Shown: positions 50,065 through 59,188 of the stretch, in pieces | How the letters are laid out: the number at the start of each line of letters is the position of its first letter | How positions within the stretch are numbered: the first letter of the stretch is position 1 | Source of the DNA: Affinundibacterium baiyunense | GTDB lineage: Bacteria > Pseudomonadota > Gammaproteobacteria > Burkholderiales > Burkholderiaceae_D | Assembly: GCF_018139645.1 (NCBI RefSeq) | Contig: NZ_JAGSPM010000008.1 | Location: forward strand, 159,833 to 223,832 | DNA: 64,000 bases | Reading direction: 5' to 3' | Made by a program: the position numbers and the translations under genes | The notes under the pieces: model-generated | Databases searched by the model: none | The model's input: the letters and a program-made list of their open reading frames with translations, nothing else | What the model was told of the DNA's origin: nothing

Positions 50065-50538
50065 ATGAATCTCGATCCTACCGATTTAAAGATCCTGCAG
50101 CTATTGCAAGCAGATGGGCGTATTAGCAACCAAGATTTAGCGGAGCGGGTATTCCTCTCGCCTTCGTCATGTTTGCGCCGTGTGCGCGCACTCGAAGAGA
50201 GTGGTGTGATCAGTCACTATCGCGCGGTGCTCGATACCAATGTATTGGGTTTGGAAGTGGATGCATTTGTACAGGTCACAATGCGACGTGATGTTGAACA
50301 ATGGCATGAGAACTTTTCAAAAGCGCTGCTAAGCTGGCCAGAGGTTGTCGGTTCTTACATCATCACCGGCGATGCGAACTATCTATTGCGTGTACGTGCT
50401 CGCAATTTAAAACACTATTCCGCTTTCGTTCTTGAGCGCTTATACAAAACCACTGGCGTGCTCGATATCCGATCAAATATTGTGTTGCAAACCTTAAAAG
50501 AGAGTACCGAACTCGCGGGTGAATTATTGCGAGAATAA
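50065..50538 (+). CDS. kynR: Lrp/AsnC-family regulator, probably KynR
   Basis: This 157-residue regulator has an N-terminal winged helix (LDPTDLKILQLLQADGRISNQDLAERVFLSPSSCLRRV) and a C-terminal RAM ligand-binding domain (about 70-150). Its divergent position next to kynU-kynA matches KynR of Pseudomonas, which activates the pathway in response to kynurenine. The identification therefore rests on position plus family. The 230-base shared intergenic region should hold its sites, but I could not pick them out confidently. Confidence 0.85.
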   Translation: MNLDPTDLKILQLLQADGRISNQDLAERVFLSPSSCLRRVRALEESGVISHYRAVLDTNVLGLEVDAFVQVTMRRDVEQWHENFSKALLSWPEVVGSYIITGDANYLLRVRARNLKHYSAFVLERLYKTTGVLDIRSNIVLQTLKESTELAGELLRE

Positions 50539-50729
50539 ATTGGTCAGTGATTAAACAAATCTAAATGAGATCGATAATTTATCTCGATGTTCTTGATAAT
50601 CAGAATTGGTTACACTGCGACTGGTGAATCGGCTTCTCTATAGTTGCGGTTGAAGCAGGGTTAAATTGATTCATTTGATGTATTCGATTCATTTATTGCT
50701 GTGATTGTTTTGGTTGTTTAGGTTTTTAT

Positions 50730-51356
50730 ATGCACATATCAGACTACTTTAAAGAACTTCCATTGATTGCGATTTTACGTGGTATTCATCCGCATGAAAG
50801 CGTAGAAATTGGCCGCGTACTTGTGCAGTCGGGATTTCGTTGTATCGAAGTGCCGATGAATTCACCTAATGCGATTGACAGTATTTCTTTGTTGGTGCAA
50901 GACTTACCTTCCAATTGTTTAATTGGCGCAGGCACTGTCATGAATGAAGAACAGCTAGATCAATTACACCAAGTTGGTGGGCGCTTGGTTGTGATGCCGC
51001 ACGCTGATATCAAACTTATCAAAGCTGCGAAACAACGCGGCATGATTTGTACTCCTGGTGTTGCAACGCTCACGGAAGCCTTTGCAGCATTGGAGCATGG
51101 GGCTGACGCACTAAAATTATTTCCTGCAGAAAGTGTTCCTCCATCGGTTTTAAAAGCATGGCGCTCAGTGTTGCCAAAGTCTTGCTTATGTTTGCCTGTT
51201 GGTGGCGTGCGGCCTGAAGGGATGTCAACTTATGTTCAGGCAGGCGCAAATGGATTTGGCCTTGGTTCCAATTTATATCAAGCTGATGATGCCGCCGCAC
51301 AAGTGAAAGAACGCGCTGATGCATATATCAATGCGTGGAAATCATTGTATACATAA
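50730..51356 (+). CDS. 2-keto-3-deoxy-6-phospho(galacto)nate aldolase, class I
   Basis: This 208-residue KDPG/KHG/KDPGal aldolase has PLIAILRGI at the N-terminus, catalytic Glu in CIEVPMNSP, GAGTVMNEEQ, and the Schiff-base lysine in ALKLFPAES. The ILRGI and EVPMNSP wording is closer to DgoA (KDPGal) than to Eda, so galactonate catabolism is plausible. No sugar-acid dehydratase, kinase or transporter gene is adjacent, so the pathway is unconfirmed. It stands alone between kynR and receptor 2. Confidence 0.88.
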   Translation: MHISDYFKELPLIAILRGIHPHESVEIGRVLVQSGFRCIEVPMNSPNAIDSISLLVQDLPSNCLIGAGTVMNEEQLDQLHQVGGRLVVMPHADIKLIKAAKQRGMICTPGVATLTEAFAALEHGADALKLFPAESVPPSVLKAWRSVLPKSCLCLPVGGVRPEGMSTYVQAGANGFGLGSNLYQADDAAAQVKERADAYINAWKSLYT

Positions 51357-51781
51357 ATTGATGATTGAAACTTTGCTGCGATTTATTCTCTGAAAAATCG
51401 ATTGCTGCTGGTGTCGATTTTCTTCGACATTCATACGCTTTAACGCACGCTCTTTTTTGATTAATTTCTTTTCGCAAATGCGCATTGTAATGATGACGTC
51501 GTCATGAATCGTGTGCGCAAATTCACGCGCTTCGTATTTTGAATTGCTTCGGATTCTCTCGAAGATCGCTCGCCATTTTTCGCGATTATTTTCATAAAAT
51601 TTTACTTGATGTGCGCTTAATTATTTGTCGCTGTTGGCTTTTTCTATTCCCATTTATTCTTTGACTTGTCGGCATTTTATCCATGCTTGCCGCCGTATAT
51701 GCACCGAGGTGCTATCTGCAATCGGATGATGCATTTGAATCATTGATGATGAGATGACTTAACCAAAAATAGGAGATACCA
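51357..51781. other. Gene-free stretch upstream of receptor 2
   Basis: About 425 bases hold a weak terminator-like hairpin just after the aldolase (listed separately) and otherwise AT-rich sequence. GGAGATACCA supplies the Shine-Dalgarno for the receptor. I see no operator with confidence. Confidence 0.45.
51394..51424 (+). terminator. Probable terminator after the aldolase gene
   Basis: An 8-bp perfect stem (AAAATCGA with TCGATTTT) has a 12-base loop and a short T-containing tail, about 40 bases past the stop. It is weak compared with the others in the window. Confidence 0.4.
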
Positions 51782-54742
51782 ATGAGATTGACTAAGATTG
51801 CCGCAGCAATGCTCGCGATAGGATTTGCTTCTAGTAGCTTTGCCGCGGAAGATGAAGATAAGAAGCAAGAAAAAGTACAGAAGGTAGAAGTGACAGGGTC
51901 GAGCATCAAACGCGTGAATGCGGAGACTGCGTCGCCCGTGCAAATTATCGATGCCAAAGAAATTGAGAGCATGGGCGCACGTACCTTAATGCAAGTGCTC
52001 GATAACTTGCCAGCAGCACGTCCAGCGCAGCAAGATTTTCGCTCGATGTTTACTGGCTCTGATGGTGCCTCACAAGCGAACTTACGGGGCTTGGGCGCGC
52101 AGGGAACTTTGATTTTATTGAACGGTCGTCGCTTGTCTTTCTATGGCGCACCAGAGGGATTTCAAACGCAATTCGTCAATATCGATGCGATTCCAGCAGC
52201 TGCGATTGAAAGAATGGAAGTGTTAACCGACGGTGCTTCTGCGGTGTATGGATCGGATGCTGTTGCTGGCGTCATCAACATCATTACAAAGAAGTCGTAT
52301 AGTGGTTTGCAAGCGAGTGCGACGATTGATAGTTCGCGTGATGTTAAATCCTATGGTGAGCGTCAAGCCAGTGCATTATTTGGATATGGTGATTTGGCGA
52401 AAGATAATTACAACGTCTATGCGTCGGTGAATTTGTATAAACGTGATCGTATCGCTTTAGAAGATACGTATCTGAAACGCCCAGCACAGTTCTACAAAAA
52501 CAATCCAACTTACATTAGCAATTTCCGGATTACCGAAGGTAGCCAACCGGGAGTATTAAACACAGGAACCTTATTTGTATTCGATAAAAACGCGAATAAC
52601 AAACGCTATCAACAGGCAGCTCCTGGTTGCTCGACTTTCATTACTGAAGGATCAGGCACGCGTTGTGTATGGAATACTTTGCCGTATGCATTAGACACTG
52701 GACCGACCTCAGATCGTGCCACTATTTTTGTCAGCGGACGCATGAATCTCTCCCCAGATTGGGAAGGATTTGCTGAAGTGGCTTATACAGATATTGATAT
52801 GCGTGGTGAAAATGGCCCGCGTTCATTTAGTAGTGGTGGTGGCACAGCGAACTGGTATTCACGCAATACAGGTACCACATTGAATACTTTCACATATCCC
52901 TACCTAGGACCGAACAATGTCTACCTAAAAAATATGAGTCAAGAACTCAAAGATAAAATGGGAGGCGCTGCAGGTTTGACGTATTTAATGCAAGATGCGA
53001 AAGGGCATTTCGGCCAACAAAATACCGATAAAACGTATCGTGCAATGGCGGGTGTACGCGGCTCTATTGGTCAGTGGGATTTTGAATCTGCTTTAGCGGT
53101 CGCAGGCAGTCACTCAACTTTGTATCAAACGATTAATGTCAACAAAGATGGATTTGAAAAAGCTTTTGGTCCTTTCACTGTTGATCCTGTAACCAAACGT
53201 ACGTATATCGCGGACAATCCAGCGTATCAGTTTGGCGTGATTAGTGACAAGAATGCTGAATTATTACGTCAAGCCTATCCAACTTTTGATATTCAATCTT
53301 GGACAAAACTAATTACATGGGATGCGAAATTAGAAGGCAGCTTATTTAAGATGTCTGGTGGAGATGCACGAGCAGCCATTGGTGTGAATCTGATGCGCGA
53401 AGAGTTTGAAACGCCAGGTAATCAAGATGCTGCAAACGGTAAAATCACTCAACAAGGCGGCTCATGGTTTGATGGTTCACGTACGATTTCTGCAGTGTTT
53501 GGTGAAGCAATTTTTCCACTTGCAAAAAATCTTGAAGTGAACACTGCTGCACGTATTGATAAGTATCCAAACTTCTCCGCAAATATCGCACCGAAGATTG
53601 GAGTTACTTATCGTCCAGTCAGCGATCTCTTGGTACGTAGCACGTACTCGCAAGGATTCCGTGCACCGAATTTGGCAGAGTCTGGCGTTGGTGGCGTATA
53701 TGCACAGCGTGGCGGCATGCGCGACAAAGTGCGCTGTGACGAAACAAATGCGATCGCTAATTTGTTGATTAAATCAGTGACACCGACAGATCAAGAACTA
53801 GGCAAGTCATTGCTGAACTCAAATTGCAGTATCAATATCGGCGGATTGACGCCTCCAAATCCGAACTTACAGCCAGAAAAAGCCAAGATTAGTACGCTCG
53901 GGTTGGTCTATCAAGCCAGCAAGCAATTCGATATCTCACTTGACTACTGGTTTGTTTATCGTCGCAATGAAATCGTGCGTCAAGACTTTACCGAAGTATA
54001 TGATCAAGCGGTTGAAAAATATGGTCCTGCCTTGATCGGTGCACCAAATGCAGTGCGCGCACCGATCACTGATTTTGATAAGGCAAATATGGCGGCCGTA
54101 GCGAGTATGTGTGCTAATCCGGCAAACGCGAGTGCTTGCGCCGGTGGCGTGCCGAAGTATTCGGTTGGGATTTTGGCGGGGCTGACGAACAAGTACATGA
54201 ATCGTGGGCGCACTATGATTGATGGCTTCGATGTGGATGCCCATGCTCGCTTTGATCTTGGAATTTACGGCAAGCTGAATTTGGGTTCATCCGCAACGAT
54301 TATGAATCGTAATGCTTACAACGGCGATGATGGATATGGTTTTTCACAAAACTATATTGGCTACTATGGCAATCCAAAATTGCGTGCAAATTTGAACTTA
54401 AGTTGGCAGTATGGTGATTTTACAAGTAGCTTATTTGTGAATTACACCGGAGGTACCAAGTGGGCTTATGACAAGAATGATGCTTTGAATAATAATCCTC
54501 AAACTTGTAAAGCAGCTGGCGTTGCGGTAGAGCCTACGCATTGTGGCGGCGCGCCTGCATTCAAGACCGTGAATCTGAGTTTGGGTTGGACGCCGATTAA
54601 GGACTTGCGTTTGGGGATGAACATCAAGAATGTACTCAATACCAAACCATTCTATGATCCTTATGGTTGGGAAGGATACAACCACGCTCTAAATTTATTT
54701 GGTCGCGTCGTGAGTGTCTCTGCTAGTTATAAATTTAAATAA
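51782..54742 (+). CDS. TonB-dependent outer-membrane receptor 2
   Basis: This 986-residue receptor is of the same class as receptor 1. It has a signal peptide (cleavage near SFAAED), then a short Lys/Glu-rich linker and plug VEVTGSSIKRVNAETASPVQI, followed by LLNGRRLSFYG and MEVLTDGASAVYGSDAVAGVINIITKK. The large barrel has several Cys-containing loops (for example CDETNAIAN and CSINIGG) and ends in VVSVSASYKFK. It is monocistronic, with a strong terminator. The substrate is unknown; no neighbouring enzyme makes a clear partner. Confidence 0.92.
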   Translation: MRLTKIAAAMLAIGFASSSFAAEDEDKKQEKVQKVEVTGSSIKRVNAETASPVQIIDAKEIESMGARTLMQVLDNLPAARPAQQDFRSMFTGSDGASQANLRGLGAQGTLILLNGRRLSFYGAPEGFQTQFVNIDAIPAAAIERMEVLTDGASAVYGSDAVAGVINIITKKSYSGLQASATIDSSRDVKSYGERQASALFGYGDLAKDNYNVYASVNLYKRDRIALEDTYLKRPAQFYKNNPTYISNFRITEGSQPGVLNTGTLFVFDKNANNKRYQQAAPGCSTFITEGSGTRCVWNTLPYALDTGPTSDRATIFVSGRMNLSPDWEGFAEVAYTDIDMRGENGPRSFSSGGGTANWYSRNTGTTLNTFTYPYLGPNNVYLKNMSQELKDKMGGAAGLTYLMQDAKGHFGQQNTDKTYRAMAGVRGSIGQWDFESALAVAGSHSTLYQTINVNKDGFEKAFGPFTVDPVTKRTYIADNPAYQFGVISDKNAELLRQAYPTFDIQSWTKLITWDAKLEGSLFKMSGGDARAAIGVNLMREEFETPGNQDAANGKITQQGGSWFDGSRTISAVFGEAIFPLAKNLEVNTAARIDKYPNFSANIAPKIGVTYRPVSDLLVRSTYSQGFRAPNLAESGVGGVYAQRGGMRDKVRCDETNAIANLLIKSVTPTDQELGKSLLNSNCSINIGGLTPPNPNLQPEKAKISTLGLVYQASKQFDISLDYWFVYRRNEIVRQDFTEVYDQAVEKYGPALIGAPNAVRAPITDFDKANMAAVASMCANPANASACAGGVPKYSVGILAGLTNKYMNRGRTMIDGFDVDAHARFDLGIYGKLNLGSSATIMNRNAYNGDDGYGFSQNYIGYYGNPKLRANLNLSWQYGDFTSSLFVNYTGGTKWAYDKNDALNNNPQTCKAAGVAVEPTHCGGAPAFKTVNLSLGWTPIKDLRLGMNIKNVLNTKPFYDPYGWEGYNHALNLFGRVVSVSASYKFK

Positions 54743-54788
54743 GTCATTGTTGGATTTCAGTGCTATCGTTTAATATCGAAATCCAATT

Positions 54789-54828
54789 GAAAAAACCGCT
54801 ACGCATCACAATGCGTAGCGGTTTTTTT
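54789..54828. terminator. Terminator after receptor 2 (possibly bidirectional)
   Basis: A 17-bp stem (AAAAAACCGCTACGCAT with its complement) and 4-base loop are followed by a run of T on the plus strand and a run of A before it. It lies between the receptor gene and the convergent rhodanese gene. Confidence 0.93.
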
Positions 54829-54894
54829 ATTAACTTACTTCTTATCGTTCAAAAGGGGGTAATTCCAACTTGCATTAGGTATTGCAATTATTTC

Positions 54895-55353
54895 TTAGGC
54901 ACCCAACCAAGGTAAATTTGCTGAACACCACCCACCTAGCGTTTTGCGATGACCGTGTGTATCTTTATCGCCTTCAAATCCTTGCAGGATGTCGAAGCAT
55001 GCGGTGTATCCATGTTCGCTTGCCAACTGAGCACCATGACGTGATCGCACGCCAGAACGGCATAGAAACAGAATCACGCTATTAGTGTCAGGAACGGCGT
55101 CTTGTAATTGCTTCATGAAGTCTGGATTAGGTGCGCCGCCAGGGTACAAACTCCACTGGACGGCTTTGTGTTGTGACTCTGGGATGTGCACGCGACCAAC
55201 CCAATCTCTTTCAGCATTGGTGCGTACATCAACCAAAACTACGCTTTGATCTTGTTGTATCAAACTAAATGCTTCTTCCGGTGTTACCGCGCCGGCGTAA
55301 GCCAAGTTTTGTTCTTGGCCGCGTTGTCTTGCTTTTTGAATTAGGTCGTTCAT
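54895..55353 (-). CDS. Rhodanese-domain protein
   Basis: This 152-residue single-domain sulfurtransferase has the active-site loop LCRSGVRSR, where Cys carries the persulfide. VVLVDVRTNAERDWVGRV is the N-terminal CH2 motif and GWCSANLPW closes the protein. It is cytoplasmic. No sulfur-metabolism partner is adjacent, so the acceptor is unknown. Confidence 0.92.
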   Translation of the reverse strand: MNDLIQKARQRGQEQNLAYAGAVTPEEAFSLIQQDQSVVLVDVRTNAERDWVGRVHIPESQHKAVQWSLYPGGAPNPDFMKQLQDAVPDTNSVILFLCRSGVRSRHGAQLASEHGYTACFDILQGFEGDKDTHGHRKTLGGWCSANLPWLGA

Positions 55354-55602
55354 CAGAAATGTTCCTTGTTGAGACTGAATTTGGCTGAATATGATTGCGT
55401 AAGACTAAGTAAGCTTGGATAAAGTGGAGAAATTGGTGTCTTGTTTTTCTCTATCTCGATTCTTTAGATTGCTGATGAGGCGATGCTAATTTTCGATTAT
55501 GGATAGCAGTACATTATCCTTATGTAAAAGAACAAATCAAGTCGAATAGATGTCGTCTGTTGACCCCAAATTCAAGCCGCACTATATCAGGGCGAAAAAA
55601 AT

Positions 55603-55619
55603 GCACTAAAGAGGTGCAA
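55603..55619. promoter_or_regulatory. NtrC enhancer site 1 (glnA)
   Basis: The 17-mer TGCACTAAAGAGGTGCA matches the NtrC consensus TGCACY-N5-GGTGCA at both half-sites. Its centre lies about 165 bases upstream of the inferred glnA transcription start. Confidence 0.85.
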
Positions 55620-55631
55620 ATTAAATTGCTT

Positions 55632-55648
55632 GCACTGTTTTAGTGCAA
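55632..55648. promoter_or_regulatory. NtrC enhancer site 2 (glnA)
   Basis: TGCACTGTTTTAGTGCA has perfectly complementary half-sites, TGCACT and AGTGCA, around GTTTT. The centre is 29 bases from site 1. Confidence 0.85.
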
Positions 55649-55657
55649 ACGGTTTTC

Positions 55658-55674
55658 GTGCTAAAGTGGTGCAA
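55658..55674. promoter_or_regulatory. NtrC enhancer site 3 (weaker half-site)
   Basis: The 17-mer ends in a perfect GGTGCA half-site, while the left half (CGTGCT) is degenerate. The centre is 26 bases from site 2. It is probably a lower-affinity site. Confidence 0.65.
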
Positions 55675-55750
55675 CAAAAGTGAATTTAAATTTCCTTTGT
55701 AAAACAAAGACTTAATTCAAGCAGTTTAATTGTCGAGTTTGGCTTGTACA

Positions 55751-55766
55751 TGGCACGCTTTCTGCT
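55751..55766 (+). promoter_or_regulatory. Sigma-54 promoter of glnA
   Basis: TGGCACGCTTTCTGCT has GG and GC separated by exactly 10 bases, as required for the -24/-12 elements (consensus TGGCAC-N5-TTGCW; one mismatch in the -12 part). The inferred start is near 55778. The NtrC sites upstream make the assignment strong. Confidence 0.9.
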
Positions 55767-55795
55767 AATATCCTCGGCATGTTCTTCAATCTCTG

Positions 55796-55812
55796 TGCAT
55801 GGTGATGGTGCA
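55796..55812. promoter_or_regulatory. Possible fourth NtrC-like site downstream of the start
   Basis: TGCATGGTGATGGTGCA keeps GGTGCA and TGCA at the right spacing and lies about 27 bases after the inferred transcription start. It could be a low-affinity repressing (governor-like) site, or chance. Confidence 0.35.
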
Positions 55813-55946
55813 AAAAGTACTTCCACTCAGCGTACTGAGAATACAGAAATCACATAATAGTGCGTTTCTTAGCGTGTTTTGATTTGGTATTTTAGTTTGA
55901 TATAGCAGTTCCTAATCTTATTTTTGAGCGATAGAAGGAGTTTCAA

Positions 55947-57362
55947 ATGGCAATGACCCCAGCAGACGTGTTGAAAATGGCGAAAGATAACGAAGTGAAA
56001 TTCGTTGATTTCCGTTTTGCAGATACACGTGGTAAAGAGCAGCACGTAACTGTGCCTATTTCTCACTTCGATATCGATAAATTCGAGTCTGGTCATGCAT
56101 TTGACGGTTCATCTATCGCAGGTTGGAAAGGCATCGAAGCGTCTGATATGTTGTTGATGCCAGATCCAAATACAGCAAATATCGATCCATTCATGGAAGA
56201 AACCACATTGTTCATGCAATGTGACGTGATCGAGCCAGCGGATGGCAAGGGTTACGACCGCGATCCACGTTCTATCGCAAAACGCGCAGAAGCTTATTTG
56301 AAATCCTCCGGCATCGGTGATACAGCGTACTTCGGCCCAGAACCAGAATTCTTCATTTTCGATAGCGTACGTTGGAAAGTCGATATGTCTGGTTGTTTCG
56401 TGAAGATTGATTCTGATGAAGCATCTTGGACAACAGGCAAAGAAATGGAAGGCGGCAATCCTGGGCACCGTCCTACAGTTAAAGGCGGTTACTTCCCAGT
56501 TCCACCAGTTGATAGCTTCCAAGATATGCGTTCTGAAATGTGCCTGATCTTGGAATCTTTGGGAATTCCAGTGGAAGTTCATCACCATGAAGTTGCTGGT
56601 GCGGGCCAAAACGAAATCGGTACGAAATTCTCTACCTTGGTAGAACGTGCTGACTGGACACAAAACTTGAAATACGTCGTATGGAATGTAGCGCACACTT
56701 ACGGCAAGACAGCGACATTCATGCCTAAGCCTATCGTTGGTGACAACGGTTCTGGTATGCACGTGCATCAATCGATCTGGAAAGATGGCAAAAACTTGTT
56801 CGCAGGAGACGGTTACGCTGGTTTGTCTGATTTCGCTTTGTACTACATCGGCGGTATCATCAAGCATGCTAAAGCATTGAATGCGATTACCAATCCAGGT
56901 ACAAACTCCTACAAGCGTTTAGTGCCAGGTTATGAAGCGCCAGTTAAATTGGCTTACTCTGCGAAAAATCGTTCAGCTTCTATCCGTATCCCATACGTGG
57001 CAAATCCAAAAGCACGTCGTGTTGAAGCGCGTTTCCCAGACCCACTGGCGAATCCATACTTGTGCTTCTCCGCATTGATGATGGCTGGTTTAGATGGTGT
57101 ACAAAACAAGATTCACCCAGGTGAAGCAGCATCAAAAGATTTGTACCATTTGCCACCAGAAGAAGACGCATTGATCCCAACAGTATGTGCCTCTTTAGAA
57201 GAAGCTTTGGACGCATTGAACAAAGATCGCGAATTCTTGACACGTGGCGGCGTATTCAGTGACAGCATGATCGACGCTTACATCGAATTGAAGATGCAAG
57301 AAGTTCAGCGTATGCGTATGACGACGCACCCAGTTGAATTCGATATGTACTATTCACTGTAA
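55947..57362 (+). CDS. glnA: Glutamine synthetase, type I
   Basis: This 471-residue enzyme ligates ammonia to glutamate with ATP. The N-terminal [16 protein letters not shown], the signature [10 protein letters not shown], the ATP-binding [16 protein letters not shown] and the adenylylation Tyr in LYHLPPEED (equivalent to Tyr397 of E. coli) are all present. It is therefore the GlnE-regulated GSI-beta type. AAGGAG precedes the ATG. It is expressed from the sigma-54/NtrC promoter upstream and followed by a strong terminator, so glnL-glnG downstream depend on read-through or their own promoter. Confidence 0.98.
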   Translation: MAMTPADVLKMAKDNEVKFVDFRFADTRGKEQHVTVPISHFDIDKFESGHAFDGSSIAGWKGIEASDMLLMPDPNTANIDPFMEETTLFMQCDVIEPADGKGYDRDPRSIAKRAEAYLKSSGIGDTAYFGPEPEFFIFDSVRWKVDMSGCFVKIDSDEASWTTGKEMEGGNPGHRPTVKGGYFPVPPVDSFQDMRSEMCLILESLGIPVEVHHHEVAGAGQNEIGTKFSTLVERADWTQNLKYVVWNVAHTYGKTATFMPKPIVGDNGSGMHVHQSIWKDGKNLFAGDGYAGLSDFALYYIGGIIKHAKALNAITNPGTNSYKRLVPGYEAPVKLAYSAKNRSASIRIPYVANPKARRVEARFPDPLANPYLCFSALMMAGLDGVQNKIHPGEAASKDLYHLPPEEDALIPTVCASLEEALDALNKDREFLTRGGVFSDSMIDAYIELKMQEVQRMRMTTHPVEFDMYYSL

Positions 57363-57371
57363 TAAAGTCGT

Positions 57372-57399
57372 AAAAAAGCGGGGCATGCCCCGCTTTTTT
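57372..57399 (+). terminator. Intrinsic terminator of glnA
   Basis: A perfect 28-base palindrome (AAAAAAGCGGGGCA with its complement) ends in six T residues, 10 bases past the stop. Confidence 0.92.
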
Positions 57400-57479
57400 A
57401 TTCGATCTACGATGGGTAATTGTGCAAAATCAAGGCTTGGCATACACTTAGCTCTTATTGACTATTTTACTTACCCAAT

Positions 57480-57965
57480 ATGAAGCAATATCTGATTGGT
57501 CTTGGTTTGTGTTTTTTGTACGCTGGTCCGACATTAGCGCAGTCTGATGTCTATTTGTGTGTGGATGCAAATGGAAAGAAAGAGTATAAAAATACAGGTA
57601 TTACGAAAGGCTGTAAGTTAGTTGATTTGCCTCATGTAAATACTGTTCCAGCACCAGCAAAAAAGGCAACGACTACTTCTACTGCGAAGCCAGTTGCAAC
57701 GCCGGGTAATTTTCCAAAGGTAGATGATAGTACCCAAAAAGCGCGAGACTCAGATCGTAAGCAAATTTTGATGGATGAGCTCAAAGTTGAAGAGCAAAAA
57801 TTGGCAGCAATTAAGAAAGAATATAACGGTGGTGAGGTTGAGCGTCGTGCTGATGAGCGTCAGCCATCAAAATATGTAGAGCGGGTGAATAATTTGAAGA
57901 ATGATTTAGCGCGTACAGAGAAAAACATCGAAGCGTTAAAACGTGAAATTAGCAACCTAAAGTAA
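57480..57965 (+). CDS. DUF4124-type exported protein with coiled-coil tail
   Basis: This 161-residue protein has a signal peptide (cleavage near TLAQS) and a DUF4124-like opening (DVYLCVDANGKKEYKNTG, with a second Cys in KGCKLVDLP). A Thr/Ala/Pro-rich linker follows, then a charged coiled coil (about 95-161). It is probably periplasmic. It lies between glnA and glnL, as in many Burkholderiales, but nothing in its sequence suggests a role in nitrogen control. Function unknown. Confidence 0.8.
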   Translation: MKQYLIGLGLCFLYAGPTLAQSDVYLCVDANGKKEYKNTGITKGCKLVDLPHVNTVPAPAKKATTTSTAKPVATPGNFPKVDDSTQKARDSDRKQILMDELKVEEQKLAAIKKEYNGGEVERRADERQPSKYVERVNNLKNDLARTEKNIEALKREISNLK

Positions 57966-57988
57966 GATCTGCGTTGCAGATATCTCAG

Positions 57989-58014
57989 AAAAGGTCGCAA
58001 TCGCGGCCTTTTTT
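57989..58014 (+). terminator. Terminator after the DUF4124 gene
   Basis: A 10-bp stem including one G-T pair with an AATC loop runs into six T residues, just before glnL. Confidence 0.75.
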
Positions 58015-58042
58015 AATTTAATTTTGAGTCTCTGAAATATTC

Positions 58043-59104
58043 ATGAATAAATTTGCGGGATTAGAGCTATTGGCGTCAGCGGTGTTGGTTATGGATCCCC
58101 ATGGCTGCATTGTTTATGCCAATCCAGCAGCTGAAAATTTACTAGAGCGTCCTTTTAAGTTACTTCACAAACTACAACTTAAAGATTTATTTTTGAATGG
58201 CGATGAACTGTTAAGTGGTTTTGAGCAAGCGATTGCTCAGCAGTTTGCGGATCGTCGTCAAGATATGATCTTGGAGAGAACTGGGCGAGACCCGCTGCAT
58301 GTGCATAGTATCGTCACCGCACTCGATCATGCGGAAACTCCCGTCTTAATTGAGCTGCGAGAGAATGTGCAGCAACTCAAGCTGGACCGAGAAGAGCGGA
58401 TGCAGGATCAGAATAAAGAGAACAAAGAGTTGATCCGAAATCTGGCGCATGAGATTAAAAATCCGCTAGGCGGCATCCGCGGCGCGGCGCAGTTGTTGGA
58501 GTTAGAGTTACCAGAGCGAGATGCCAAGGAATTACGCGAGTATACGCAAGTCATTATCAAAGAGGCGGATCGGCTTCAGGTGTTGGTAGACCGTTTGTTG
58601 GCTCCAAATCGTTTGCCGCAAGTGATCGCGGACGTTAATATTCACGAGGTTTGTGAGCGTGTTCGTAGTTTGATTATGGCTGAATTTCCGAAAGGCTTGG
58701 TGATTAAACGCGATTACGATTTATCGATTCCTGAGTTTCGCGGTGATCAGCAGCAGCTGATTCAAGCCGTGTTAAATATCGCACATAATGCCGCACAAGC
58801 GCTGCGCGTGCGCATGGCGGATGGCGATGCAGAGATCATTTTTAAGACACGCGTGGTGCGCCAAATTACCCTTGCGAAAATACGCTACAGGCTGGCATTA
58901 GATTTGCATATCATCGATAACGGACCGGGCATTCCACCGAATATTCGGGATCGGATTTTCTATCCGCTGGTTTCTGGGCGAGATGGTGGTAGTGGATTGG
59001 GACTAACATTGGCACAAGCTTTTATTACGCAGCATGCTGGTGTCATTGATTGCGAAAGTCGTCCTGGATGTACGGATTTTCGAATCTTGATTCCATTGCC
59101 GTGA
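58043..59104 (+). CDS. glnL: Nitrogen regulation sensor kinase NtrB
   Basis: This 353-residue soluble histidine kinase/phosphatase acts on NtrC under control of PII. An N-terminal PAS domain (about 5-120) is followed by the H-box RNLAHEIKNPLGGIRGA, the N-box (IAHNAAQAL) and ATP-lid motifs (HIIDNGPGIP, GGSGLGLTLAQAF). No membrane segment is present, as expected for NtrB. It precedes glnG by 85 bases. Confidence 0.96.
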   Translation: MNKFAGLELLASAVLVMDPHGCIVYANPAAENLLERPFKLLHKLQLKDLFLNGDELLSGFEQAIAQQFADRRQDMILERTGRDPLHVHSIVTALDHAETPVLIELRENVQQLKLDREERMQDQNKENKELIRNLAHEIKNPLGGIRGAAQLLELELPERDAKELREYTQVIIKEADRLQVLVDRLLAPNRLPQVIADVNIHEVCERVRSLIMAEFPKGLVIKRDYDLSIPEFRGDQQQLIQAVLNIAHNAAQALRVRMADGDAEIIFKTRVVRQITLAKIRYRLALDLHIIDNGPGIPPNIRDRIFYPLVSGRDGGSGLGLTLAQAFITQHAGVIDCESRPGCTDFRILIPLP

Positions 59105-59188
59105 ACCATAATCGCGCATGAATCACTTCGCTGTGTGCGCTCAAACGGTGCGTGCGGCAAGAAAACTTAATTTAAGAGATGCTGATCA

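Larger units (their letters stand above)
55354..55946. other. glnA regulatory region
   Basis: This 593-base gap between the rhodanese and glnA genes holds NtrC-type sites, a sigma-54 promoter and a long glnA leader of about 170 bases, each listed separately. The first 200 bases nearest the rhodanese gene should hold its promoter, but no clear element was recognised. Confidence 0.7.

Noticed and set aside
56109..56867. A 252-codon open frame antisense to glnA
   Set aside because: It lies entirely within glnA, resembles no family, and is explained by glnA codon bias leaving the opposite strand open.
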